A DNA stretch of 64,000 nucleotides from Arsukibacterium indicum (GTDB lineage: Bacteria; Pseudomonadota; Gammaproteobacteria; Enterobacterales; Alteromonadaceae). A program made the position numbers and the translations under genes. Location: NCBI RefSeq assembly GCF_019100565.1, contig NZ_JAHRID010000002.1:186001-250000 (forward strand), given 5' to 3'. Under the pieces are notes generated by a model. It was given only the letters and a program-made list of their open reading frames with translations, was not told where the DNA came from and ran no database searches. Shown piece after piece: positions 57,201-64,000 of the stretch; positions within the stretch are counted from its first letter, which is position 1, and each line of letters starts with the position of its first letter.

Positions 57201-57291
57201 TACCGAACAGCAAAAAGGATATAAACAGCATGGTTATCGTCACCGGCCGGCTTAGTGCCAGCCTGGTAATGGCTAGTGGCTTCTCAGTCAT
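54208..57291 (-). CDS. RND efflux permease (second permease of the operon)
   Basis: 1027-residue inner-membrane proton antiporter of the HAE-1-like RND group. The usual twelve membrane segments in two halves are recognisable. The proton-relay helix reads GMLVDNAVVVTE, with one aspartate followed by Asn in place of the AcrB Asp-Asp. Segments such as FPGIDIPQLYVNVPYNNASPAEVE and MVVNNGIVLVDRINQDR are typical. The start overlaps the first permease gene by four bases, with GGAGG just upstream. With the other permease it may form a mixed trimer as MdtB and MdtC do. Confidence 0.92.
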   Translation of the reverse strand: MTEKPLAITRLALSRPVTITMLFISFLLFGTLASRLLPLEMFPGIDIPQLYVNVPYNNASPAEVERLITRPLEEALATVSGIKQMRSFSNENSGEVSLEFNWSENINSKSLEVRERIDTVRHLLPDDVERVLVFQFNTDDMPIFQLRISSERDLAMAYDLLEQQIKRPLERVQGVSKVELYGVEKRQVIIRLNPDKLKALNVDANALLAKLRGSNFALTAGELRNAEQSVLVKPLGEYRQLAEIERLPVRPGLMLRDVAEISLELPKREDGRHLDQTYAVGMNVFKESGANLVEVAKAAMAVVAAADNNPAFNGISLYVMDDVADGVTTSLQDLLKAGAIGALLSFVVLYLFLRHLTTTLVVVLSVPSAIVIALGAMYFMGYSLNILSMMGLMLAIGMLVDNAVVVTESIFRERAAGGDVRAATERGVRRVSLAVLAGTATTAIVFLPNIIGQKMQLTIFLEHVAIAICLCLAISLVMALSLIPLLTTKLKVIPVENAKGSKLDRVYKRSLQTVMNWPKLSALAAVLVLASIVVPMGSMGSDNGDNGDNGRLFLNYQVQGNYSLEEVRAEVSQMEAYLYSRQQELHIESVYSYYTAGYAMSTIILQDGQPLELEQVKELIRSDWPTLVRSRPIFGWGGGGGMQLHLLGNSTEVLMELSEMLLPMLQALPSLEDVSSELARGQQEVQIILNHQQLERYNVSAQQVAQSVSLALRGVNLRTFRSPEQGELLLRLIYDEKISHSLAELQQLPVAQAEGVAITLAQLAELNVVPRLSSIRRFDRATGIAIRMNPAKDISMDKARADIEQLMKSVALPDGYRWSFRGSFQRQDEEQQVMMVNMLLAVAMIYIVMAALFESLLLPTAVIGSLFFSLVGVFWTFLLTGTGMGVMGMIGMLVLMGIVVNNGIVLVDRINQDRQLLPLQDLKTTIIHACEARLKPILMTVSTTVLGLLPLAMGGTQIGGGGPSYAPMAIAIIGGLLFSTLTSLLLVPLTYYGLVKLRGACSRLVGRSRKISDKVLLAAKPGHQPPG

Positions 57292-60200
57292 AGCGCCTCC
57301 TGCACATCTGCTGTTGTGACTGTCTGCTCACCAGGCTGACGCTCTCGGGTAAACAGCGCATACAGTACCGGAATAAACACCAGCGTCAGCAAGGTCGACA
57401 ACAGTAAACCAAAAATCACCGTTACAGCCATCGGTGCCCGGATTTCGCTACCATCGCCACCACCCAGAGCCATTGGCAATAAACCCAGTACTGTGGTCAG
57501 GGTAGTCATCAGCACAGGCCGTAACCGGCTGGCGCCCCCTTCAACAATCGCTTCCGTTAAGTCTGTACCGTTCTGGCGTAACTGATTAATCCGGTCAATC
57601 AAGACAATGGCATTGTTCACCACTATACCGGCCAGCATTATCAAGCCAATAAAGACAATCACAGATAGCCGGGTATCGGTCAGCCATAACCCGAGGATTG
57701 CCCCGGCGCCGGCTAAAGGTACGGTAAACAAAATTAACAGCGGTTGCAGCAGGTTTTCAAACTGCGATGCCATCACCAGATACACCAGAAACACCGCCAG
57801 TAATAAAGCCATAAATAAAGAACTGTACGCCCGCTGCATTTCCTCGCTCTGCCCGGCTACCACTGCACTGACCCCAAATGGCAGGCTTTGTTTTGCCACA
57901 ATGTCGCGGGCAATAGCAGTGGCCTGCTCTAAATCACCGAAAGCTAAATTGGCACTGACAATTGCTACCCGCTGCTGTGCTACCCGGGTAATTTCACTGG
58001 GGCCCAGTTCGCGGCGAATATCTGCTACTGCCGACAATGGCAGCGGTTGCGCACTACCCGGATTAATAATCAGCGACGCTAATTGTTGCTCATTTTGCCG
58101 GTATTCTTCAGCCAACCTGACCCGGATATCAATTTTGCGATCATTAACCGAATACTGGCCGGCAACTTCGCCACCCACATACACCGCAACCCTTTTCGCT
58201 ACCTGCTGCGCTGTCATACCCAGCTGTGCCAGCCTGGCGTGGTCAAAATACAGGGTTATTTCCGGCTGGCCCGGCCGCAGGCTGGTTTTTACATCAGTAA
58301 AGCGCGGTTCTGCAGCCAGGCTAACCAGCAGCTGATCTGCAGCCTGTTTTAAATCTGCCAGCTCAAAACCGGTTAATTCAATTTCCAGCGGGGTGGCAAA
58401 ACTAAATAACTCCGGCCGGTCAAAGCGGGCTTTTACTCCGGCCATGCCGGCAACATGCTGGCGTAACTGCTCTGTTACCTGCCGTTCAGCCTGCTCATCA
58501 GTGCCAGCTTGCATAACAATATTCAGCCGGCCCCAGTGGCTGCCGCCAATCGCCGGATCTACCGTCATCTGCGCGCCGGTGCCTACCTGTCCGTAGCTAC
58601 GCTCCACCCCAGCAAGGGGGGCGGCAACGCCAGCCAGTTCTTTTAACACAGCGTCGGTTTGTTCAATAGCACTGCCAAAGGGTAGTTGTACTTCAACATA
58701 AAACTCGCCCTGACTAAGTTCCGGGATCACATCTGCCCCTAACCTGGGCAGCAGGCTGTAACATAAACCAGCAACCAGTAAGGTGCTGCCAACTGTCAGC
58801 CATTTAGCCTGCAACGCTGCGCCCAGCAAGCGACGATACGCCCGGGTAAGCACATCGAGGGCGGCTTTTACCACAAACAACAGCGGTTTAAATAACAGAC
58901 CCAGTAGCCGGCTTACTGCCCGCCAGATCAGGGTAAACAGGCTTAGCAGGCCAAGCAGGACAAAATACAGGCCTTTAAAAATTTTACCCGGCACCCACCA
59001 CAACACCCGGCCGACAGTATGATACCAGCGGCTACCTTTTACTTTAGGTGTCGCAGCTTCCGTGCTGTCAGCAGTAACAACCCGCCGTTGGCGCGCCGCC
59101 ATGGTCGGGATCAATGTCAGTGCCACCACCAGTGATACCAGCAAAGCGAAAGTTACCGTCAGTGCCTGGTCTTTAAATAACTGACCAGCAATACCTTCGA
59201 CAAACACCAGTGGAAAAAATACCGCTACCGTGGTCAGGGTGGATGCGGTGATGGCCATCGCCACCTCGCCGGTGCCGGTTCTGGCGGCCTCTGGTGCAGA
59301 TTTACCCTGCTCTTTGTGTCGGGCAATGTTTTCCAGTACCACGATAGCATTATCAACCAGCAGGCCGACGGCCAGCGCAATGCCACCCAGGCTCATCATA
59401 TTCAGGGTAATACCCTGACCGTACATCAGATTAAATGTAGCTACAATGGAAACAGGGATTGACACTGAAATAATCACTGTCGCCCAGACGTTACGTAAAA
59501 ACAGATATAAAACCAGCATAGCCAGCAAGCCACCGACAATACCGGCAGATTTAACTTCGCTAATCGCTTGTTTAATAAAGGCTGATTGATCATATACCAG
59601 GGTAAGTGTGTAATCCTGTGGTAAACCTTTACGAATATTGGTCAGCTGTGCCAGCAGCGACTCTGCTACTTTTACCGTGTTGGCATCACCTTCTTTGTAA
59701 ATTGCCACTTCTATTGCTTCGGCACCATTTACATAGGTAACACTTTTTCGATCAGCAAAAGCATCAACAACCGTCGCCACATCTTTTAACCGAATTTGCG
59801 AATTGCCAACTGTTGCCAGATACAGGTTTTCAATGGCTGATAAATCGGCAAACTGATTAATGGTTCTGACCAGAAAGTCATAGCCCGGCGTTTCCAGCCG
59901 GCCTCCGGCTAAATTGATATTCTCCTGCGCCAACCGGCTGCTGATTAAACCAATATCCAGTTGCAGCTGGCTTAATTTGTTGGGATCAACCAGCACCTGA
60001 ATTTCCTGGTTTAAACCACCGTCCGGCCGCACTGCGGCAATGCCCGGCATCGCTTCCAGTTTGCGACGTAAGTCTTCTTCGGCATAAGTGCGCAGTGATA
60101 CCAGTTCGCGATCACTGTTAATGCCCCCTTCACGGCTTAGTGCCAGCCGCACTACAGGATCCAGGTTGGGGTTAAAGCGCAGTAACAGTGGCTTTTCAAT

Positions 60201-60560
60201 ATCCAGAGGCAGCATTAGTACGTCGAGTTTTTCCCGTACTTCCAGCATAGCCAGATCCATATCGGTACCCCAGTCAAACTCCAATACCACATCAGAGCGG
60301 CCAGAGCGTGAAACCGATTGCACCTTGTGCACACCTTTGACAATGCCCAGGGCTTCCTCAATGGGTTTGCTGACCAACTGCTCTACTTCAGCAGGCGCTG
60401 CGCCAACGTATTCAGTGCGAATAGTCAAACTGGGGTAAGACAAATCGGGAAGTAAATTTACCGCCAGCCGGCCCGCGGAGACTAAGCCAAACAACAGAAT
60501 ACCCAGGGTAAACATCCATATTGTGACCGGGCGCGCCACCGCAACATCAACCAGTTTCAT
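57288..60560 (-). CDS. RND efflux permease (first permease of the operon), with a central insertion
   Basis: 1090-residue RND permease. Family marks: VNLLPDLSYPSLTIRTEYVGAAPAEVE, GLLVDNAIVVLEN and IVVNNAIVLIDRINQ. Between the two halves (about residues 485-585) it carries about 100 extra residues with further hydrophobic, amphipathic helices (IFKGLYFVLLGLLSLFTLIW, LLFKPLLFVVKAALDVL). AcrB has only one short cytoplasmic helix here. AAGGAA precedes the start by 7 nt. It lies between the adaptor and the second permease gene. No outer-membrane factor gene is present, so TolC from elsewhere is presumably used. Confidence 0.92.
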   Translation of the reverse strand: MKLVDVAVARPVTIWMFTLGILLFGLVSAGRLAVNLLPDLSYPSLTIRTEYVGAAPAEVEQLVSKPIEEALGIVKGVHKVQSVSRSGRSDVVLEFDWGTDMDLAMLEVREKLDVLMLPLDIEKPLLLRFNPNLDPVVRLALSREGGINSDRELVSLRTYAEEDLRRKLEAMPGIAAVRPDGGLNQEIQVLVDPNKLSQLQLDIGLISSRLAQENINLAGGRLETPGYDFLVRTINQFADLSAIENLYLATVGNSQIRLKDVATVVDAFADRKSVTYVNGAEAIEVAIYKEGDANTVKVAESLLAQLTNIRKGLPQDYTLTLVYDQSAFIKQAISEVKSAGIVGGLLAMLVLYLFLRNVWATVIISVSIPVSIVATFNLMYGQGITLNMMSLGGIALAVGLLVDNAIVVLENIARHKEQGKSAPEAARTGTGEVAMAITASTLTTVAVFFPLVFVEGIAGQLFKDQALTVTFALLVSLVVALTLIPTMAARQRRVVTADSTEAATPKVKGSRWYHTVGRVLWWVPGKIFKGLYFVLLGLLSLFTLIWRAVSRLLGLLFKPLLFVVKAALDVLTRAYRRLLGAALQAKWLTVGSTLLVAGLCYSLLPRLGADVIPELSQGEFYVEVQLPFGSAIEQTDAVLKELAGVAAPLAGVERSYGQVGTGAQMTVDPAIGGSHWGRLNIVMQAGTDEQAERQVTEQLRQHVAGMAGVKARFDRPELFSFATPLEIELTGFELADLKQAADQLLVSLAAEPRFTDVKTSLRPGQPEITLYFDHARLAQLGMTAQQVAKRVAVYVGGEVAGQYSVNDRKIDIRVRLAEEYRQNEQQLASLIINPGSAQPLPLSAVADIRRELGPSEITRVAQQRVAIVSANLAFGDLEQATAIARDIVAKQSLPFGVSAVVAGQSEEMQRAYSSLFMALLLAVFLVYLVMASQFENLLQPLLILFTVPLAGAGAILGLWLTDTRLSVIVFIGLIMLAGIVVNNAIVLIDRINQLRQNGTDLTEAIVEGGASRLRPVLMTTLTTVLGLLPMALGGGDGSEIRAPMAVTVIFGLLLSTLLTLVFIPVLYALFTRERQPGEQTVTTADVQEAL

Positions 60561-60611
60561 AAGTGGTTCCTTTTCAGCATTTTTTATATTTGTTGGTTAC
60601 TGTATCTTTTA

Positions 60612-60628
60612 GCCCGGCTATGCCGGGC
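60612..60628. other. Intercistronic hairpin between adaptor and RND permease genes
   Basis: GCCCGGC-TAT-GCCGGGC, a perfect 7-bp stem with a 3-base loop. It is not followed by a T run on the minus strand (TAAAAGATAC), so it is more likely an mRNA-stabilising or processing structure than a terminator. Confidence 0.5.
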
Positions 60629-60644
60629 ATTCAGATCCTTGCGG

Positions 60645-61700
60645 TTAAAATTCGCGGGTAGTTACAATGGTTACCAGGCTTTGGTCTTTCAGCGCACCAT
60701 GTCCGGCAACAACCACTTTTTCGCCAGTGGCGACACCGTCTAAAATCTCCACGGTGGTATCTGAGCTGTAACCAAGGTGCACCTCTTTGCGACTGACTTT
60801 ATCTTCCGCATCCACCACAAACACACTATGCTGATTATCTGCTGTGATTACGGCACGCTTAGGTACCAGTAGCGCATCAGGTTTCACATCAAATTTCAGT
60901 TCTACCTGGGCAAACATGCCAGGGCGCAGCTTACCGTCACTGTTATCAATAATTAACGTAGTACGAACCGTACCTGACTGGGCATCAACCACCGGTGAAA
61001 TACGGCTAACGCTTGCTTTAACCGGTAACATGCCGGTAAAGCGTAAAATGGCTGCCTGACCGGCTTTAGCCTGGGCCAGTTGTTGCTCTGGAATATGTAC
61101 TACAGCTTCCAGTTCAGCATTGGCAACCAGATGAAATAATGATTGTGGCGCCATCTGACTAATTAACTGACCGGTTTTGACATAACGACGCGACACCACA
61201 CCGCTGATAGGCGCCCGGATTTCAGTTTCGCGCACACTTAACTCGGCCAGATCAACAGAGGCTTTAACTGCATCATATTGCCACTGTAGTTTTTCATACA
61301 CATCAGTACTGATTAGCTTACGTTGATACATTTCAGCCATCCGCTTCAGTTCACTGTCAAGCCGGCTAAGTTCAGCCTGCTCCTTGGCCAGCATAAAACG
61401 TTGCCGCTCATTTTCCAGTACCGCCAGTAACTGTCCGGCTTTAACATAGTCACCTTCTTCCACCAGCACTTGCTCAACAATACCGCTGCTTTTGCTGATA
61501 ACATCCGTTTCAGCCCGCGCTGCCAGAGTAGCATTGGTATGGTAGCTGCTGCTGATTTCGCCATTACGCGCCATCGCAGCTTCCACCGGAATGGCCACAA
61601 CTTCTGCGGTATCGCTGTTGCTGCTGCTATTGGCCTGGTTACAGCCAGTTAGGAAAACTGCAGAACTAAATACCGCCACAACCAGTGATAACTTTTTCAT
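60645..61700 (-). CDS. RND efflux periplasmic adaptor (membrane fusion lipoprotein)
   Basis: 351-residue membrane fusion protein, first gene of the efflux operon. It is a lipoprotein: the lipobox is FLTGCNQ with the modified cysteine at residue 20. It has the biotinyl-lipoyl halves (SKSSGIVEQVLVEEGDYVKAGQLLAVLE and EIRAPISGVVSRRYVKTGQLI), a short helical hairpin, and beta-barrel and membrane-proximal domains (VPKRAVITADNQHSVFVV). The short hairpin suggests it works through TolC-like partners. It is divergent from the FadL-type gene; no regulator gene is adjacent. Confidence 0.93.
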   Translation of the reverse strand: MKKLSLVVAVFSSAVFLTGCNQANSSSNSDTAEVVAIPVEAAMARNGEISSSYHTNATLAARAETDVISKSSGIVEQVLVEEGDYVKAGQLLAVLENERQRFMLAKEQAELSRLDSELKRMAEMYQRKLISTDVYEKLQWQYDAVKASVDLAELSVRETEIRAPISGVVSRRYVKTGQLISQMAPQSLFHLVANAELEAVVHIPEQQLAQAKAGQAAILRFTGMLPVKASVSRISPVVDAQSGTVRTTLIIDNSDGKLRPGMFAQVELKFDVKPDALLVPKRAVITADNQHSVFVVDAEDKVSRKEVHLGYSSDTTVEILDGVATGEKVVVAGHGALKDQSLVTIVTTREF

Positions 61701-62019
61701 TTTTTTAAATCCTTGTTTTTGCTCGTACCGTCAACATGCTTGCTCACGGCCTTTTCAATTTTTTGGTTACTACTGATAGCGACTAATGCAGCGCCTGTGC
61801 CATCCTGAATTTTATATTTTTATTATTTAATTTCAATTAGTTAAATTATCTTAATGTGTAATCAAATATTATTGGCGCAATGTAGTTGGCGAGTTACGCT
61901 AAAATTTGGTTAGAAACAGCCAACTCTTGCGTTAAAAGGGCTAATTTGCAGGAAATAGTGCATATACTCTAAGGTCTGACCTCTCTATAATGGCCGAACG
62001 CTTATTTCGGAGTATGCCC
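61701..62019. other. 319-bp divergent spacer between the efflux operon and the FadL-type gene
   Basis: No gene seen. The left part (61810-61870) is A/T-rich and should hold the efflux promoter. The right end holds TATAAT at 61986-61991 and a ribosome site GGAG at 62009-62012 for the FadL-type gene. No clear palindromic operator was recognised. Confidence 0.5.
61986..61991 (+). promoter_or_regulatory. Candidate -10 element of the FadL-type gene
   Basis: Perfect TATAAT 28 bp before the ATG at 62020. No good -35 lies at the normal spacing, so an activator or extended contacts may be needed. Confidence 0.4.
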
Positions 62020-63492
62020 ATGAATTTCTCAAAAACCCGCCTTAGTCTTGCTGTTTTACTTGCCGTCGGCAGCACCAATGCTGCCGCTGAGGGCTATAAA
62101 TTGTTCGAACAGTCGGTTAGTAGTATGGGCAATGCCTATGCTGGGCGCGGCGCGCAAATTACTGATGCCAGCCTGGTGTATTCTAACCCGGCAGCCATTA
62201 CCAGGCTGAGCGCCCCAGAGCTTTCAGCCGGCTTAAATCTGATTAACGCCAAAACAAATTACCGTAACGCCAGTGCCCAAAGTGCAAATGGCCATCCGGT
62301 AGTTGGACGTACTGAAGGGGCAAATAGTTTAAATGAGCTGATCCCTTTTGCGTTTTATGCCGACAACGTAACGGAGCAACTAAGCTGGGGTATTGGCTTT
62401 TATGTCCCTTTTGGCTTGTCATCTGATTATGACAACGATTTTGTAGGCCGCTATTTTGCCGACGAAACCGCCATCCAGGTGTTAAGCCTGCAACCTGCAA
62501 TCGGCTATAAACTGAATGAGCAATGGTCAGTTGGCGTTGGTATCTCGGTAAACCATGTGGAAGGCACCTTATCTAAATACAAAGATCACAGTGGTTTGTG
62601 TGAGCTTGGTGCAGCCACCACCAACGCGATGTTTGGCGCACCGGTATACAACGACGCTTATTGTAATAGTCATTATGAAGTTACTGGCGATGACGTTGCC
62701 TTTGGTTATACTCTGGGTATTCATGGTGAGCCGGTTGCCGGTACCCGGTTGGCCTTTACCTGGCATTCTGCTGTGCGTTACACCCTTAAAGGTGATTCAG
62801 TTATCACCAACACCCCGATCACCGGCGCAAGCGTCGCTGGCAACCCTAATTATCAGGTAGTAGCGCCACAATTACCTGCTATCGATTTAAGTACCGGTAA
62901 ACTGGCAGCCAACAGTCAGTTAACGGAAGCCAGTCAATTAGCCCTGACCACCCCGGCCAGTGCGGCATTCAGTCTTGATCAGCAACTGACCAAAGCGTTA
63001 TCTGTGCAGCTGAGCCTGGCCTGGACCGAGTGGAGCGAGTTTCAAAGCATTGATATTGTCAGCAACGACCCGGCTCCGAGTATCTCGCTGAATACCCAGC
63101 GGCCACCCAACCTGAACAGTACCGGTTATATTGGTTTTATACCACAGCAGTGGCAAAACAGCTGGTCTGCCGCGCTGGGCTTAAACTACGTTTACCAGGC
63201 GGGTTTAACCCTGAAGGCCGGAGTCGCTTTTGATGAAAACCCGATAGCTGCAAGCCACAAAACTGCCAGGATCCCGACTGATGATCGGGTATGGCTGACG
63301 GTTGGCGCCAACTGGCAGCTGCACAGTCAGCTAAGTATGGATATCGCATATGGCCATTTATTTACAGGTGATGTGTCAGTTAACGAGCGCGAATATAATG
63401 TTCAAAATGAACCGCTGTATAACAGCGGCTATCAGGGGCAGTACAGCAATAAAGGTCAGCTACTGGCTGTACAGTTTAATTACCGCTTTTAA
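62020..63492 (+). CDS. FadL/OmpP1 family outer-membrane transporter
   Basis: 490-residue beta-barrel for hydrophobic compounds such as long-chain fatty acids. The signal peptide ends ...GSTNAAA; the mature N-terminus EGYKLFEQSVSSMGNAYAGRGAQ and ASLVYSNPAAITRL is the FadL hatch region. The C-terminus ends in NYRF, suited to barrel assembly. The start at 62020 has GGAG 7 nt upstream; in-frame ATGs at 61990 and 62014 are less likely. An internal loop with two cysteines (GLCELG and DAYCNSH) may form a surface disulfide. Confidence 0.92.
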   Translation: MNFSKTRLSLAVLLAVGSTNAAAEGYKLFEQSVSSMGNAYAGRGAQITDASLVYSNPAAITRLSAPELSAGLNLINAKTNYRNASAQSANGHPVVGRTEGANSLNELIPFAFYADNVTEQLSWGIGFYVPFGLSSDYDNDFVGRYFADETAIQVLSLQPAIGYKLNEQWSVGVGISVNHVEGTLSKYKDHSGLCELGAATTNAMFGAPVYNDAYCNSHYEVTGDDVAFGYTLGIHGEPVAGTRLAFTWHSAVRYTLKGDSVITNTPITGASVAGNPNYQVVAPQLPAIDLSTGKLAANSQLTEASQLALTTPASAAFSLDQQLTKALSVQLSLAWTEWSEFQSIDIVSNDPAPSISLNTQRPPNLNSTGYIGFIPQQWQNSWSAALGLNYVYQAGLTLKAGVAFDENPIAASHKTARIPTDDRVWLTVGANWQLHSQLSMDIAYGHLFTGDVSVNEREYNVQNEPLYNSGYQGQYSNKGQLLAVQFNYRF

Positions 63493-63606
63493 CTGCTCGC
63501 CAAGGCTATGTTTAAAATTAACCAAACTTATTGTTTAGCTTTGAGTCTTAGCTACTATAGACTTAACTATCTGGTTTAAGCCGATCTTCGCTGATTAGAG
63601 GTAACT

Positions 63607-64000
63607 ATGGCAATTTTTAACAATACGCTGGTTCGATTTAGCAGCCTTGCCGCTGCCCTGTTGCTTGGCCTAAGTGCCTGTTCCAGTACCCGTCAGGCAA
63701 CAGTTGATTACGACCGCACGGTTAACTTTCAGCAATACCAGACTTTTGGCTTTTACCAGCCAGAGCCTGAACTCCGCTCAGAAACCGAACACGCTGCCGC
63801 CACTAAACCACTGGCTGCAGAAGTAAAGGCGGCTCAGGATGAAGCAAAAGCGTACACCACGTTACTGGATCAGCATTTTAAAAATGCTATTACTAAAGAA
63901 ATGGCAGAGCTTGGCTATCAGTACAGTGAACAAAACCCTGATCTGTTGGTAAATTACATGACCAACGTAGAAACCCGCAGTGACGTGCGAAGTTCGCCAT
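63607..64000 (+). CDS. DUF4136 domain-containing lipoprotein, partial
   Basis: N-terminal 131 codons; it runs off the right edge. The signal peptide ends in a lipobox (GLSACSS). The next segment, TVDYDRTVNFQQYQTFGFY, is the usual opening of DUF4136, an uncharacterised envelope lipoprotein family, and ELGYQYSEQNPDLLVNY matches its middle. An AGAGGT ribosome site lies 5 nt before the ATG. It follows the FadL-type gene on the same strand after 114 bp. Confidence 0.88.
   Translation, partial: MAIFNNTLVRFSSLAAALLLGLSACSSTRQATVDYDRTVNFQQYQTFGFYQPEPELRSETEHAAATKPLAAEVKAAQDEAKAYTTLLDQHFKNAITKEMAELGYQYSEQNPDLLVNYMTNVETRSDVRSSP

Noticed and set aside
57607-58335. 242-codon open frame on the plus strand
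   Set aside because: It lies wholly inside the RND permease gene on the other strand, has a low-complexity Ser/Ala/Thr composition typical of antisense frames, and has no ribosome site.

Overview
The window reads as the chromosome of a free-living gammaproteobacterium. Glutamine-rich proteins, a large TonB-dependent receptor, tryptophan-halogenase homologues and the YgiQ, PbpC/alpha-2-macroglobulin and ImuA-ImuB-DnaE2 gene sets all suggest a Rheinheimera/Alishewanella/Arsukibacterium-like relative; this is inferred from protein flavour, not from a marker gene. No rRNA, tRNA, CRISPR array or intact insertion sequence was seen.

Left part (1-23.2 kb), mostly housekeeping: a partial beta-hydroxyacid dehydrogenase, a glutathione peroxidase, a fermentative-type D-lactate dehydrogenase, a DUF2750 protein and a YqaA-type membrane protein. 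Next comes an SOS mutagenesis operon (imuA-imuB-dnaE2) behind a near-consensus LexA box, then RlmC, an ergothioneine pair (egtB-egtD), the PBP1C/alpha-2-macroglobulin pair, and thpR-ygiQ.

Accessory stretch (23.3-33.5 kb): two adjacent toxin-antitoxin operons. One has a 50-residue GTG-start reading frame between antitoxin and toxin. They are followed by a secreted esterase and a matrixin-like protease, a PEP-CTERM remnant, a NYN-domain protein, a GST, a YajD nuclease, a diguanylate cyclase with a periplasmic sensor, and a DUF6795/class-3 lipase pair resembling an effector-immunity unit. A 41-bp tandem repeat overlaps the lipase stop codon.

Central island (33.5-52.9 kb), the most interesting part. 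A TonB-dependent receptor is followed on the same strand by three flavin-dependent halogenase homologues and two JmjC/cupin-8 proteins. Divergent from the receptor is a GH20 hexosaminidase fused to an SMP-30 beta-propeller. Beyond it lies a tight rpiR-ridA-symporter-M81 peptidase operon, divergent from a D-amino-acid deaminase. The two divergent promoter regions, 7.6 kb apart, share an almost identical bipartite element (TACTTTGTACCAT, 9 nt, AAAGTAAAyATTAA) plus GTTAC-N3-GTAAC palindromes. This suggests the local RpiR regulator controls both halves as one regulon, possibly for scavenging D-amino-acid/amino-sugar material; the substrate is inference.

Right part (52.9-64 kb): a periplasmic hypothetical protein, a TMEM165/GDT1-type transporter, an RND efflux operon with one adaptor and two permeases, a FadL-type outer-membrane protein, and the start of a DUF4136 lipoprotein.
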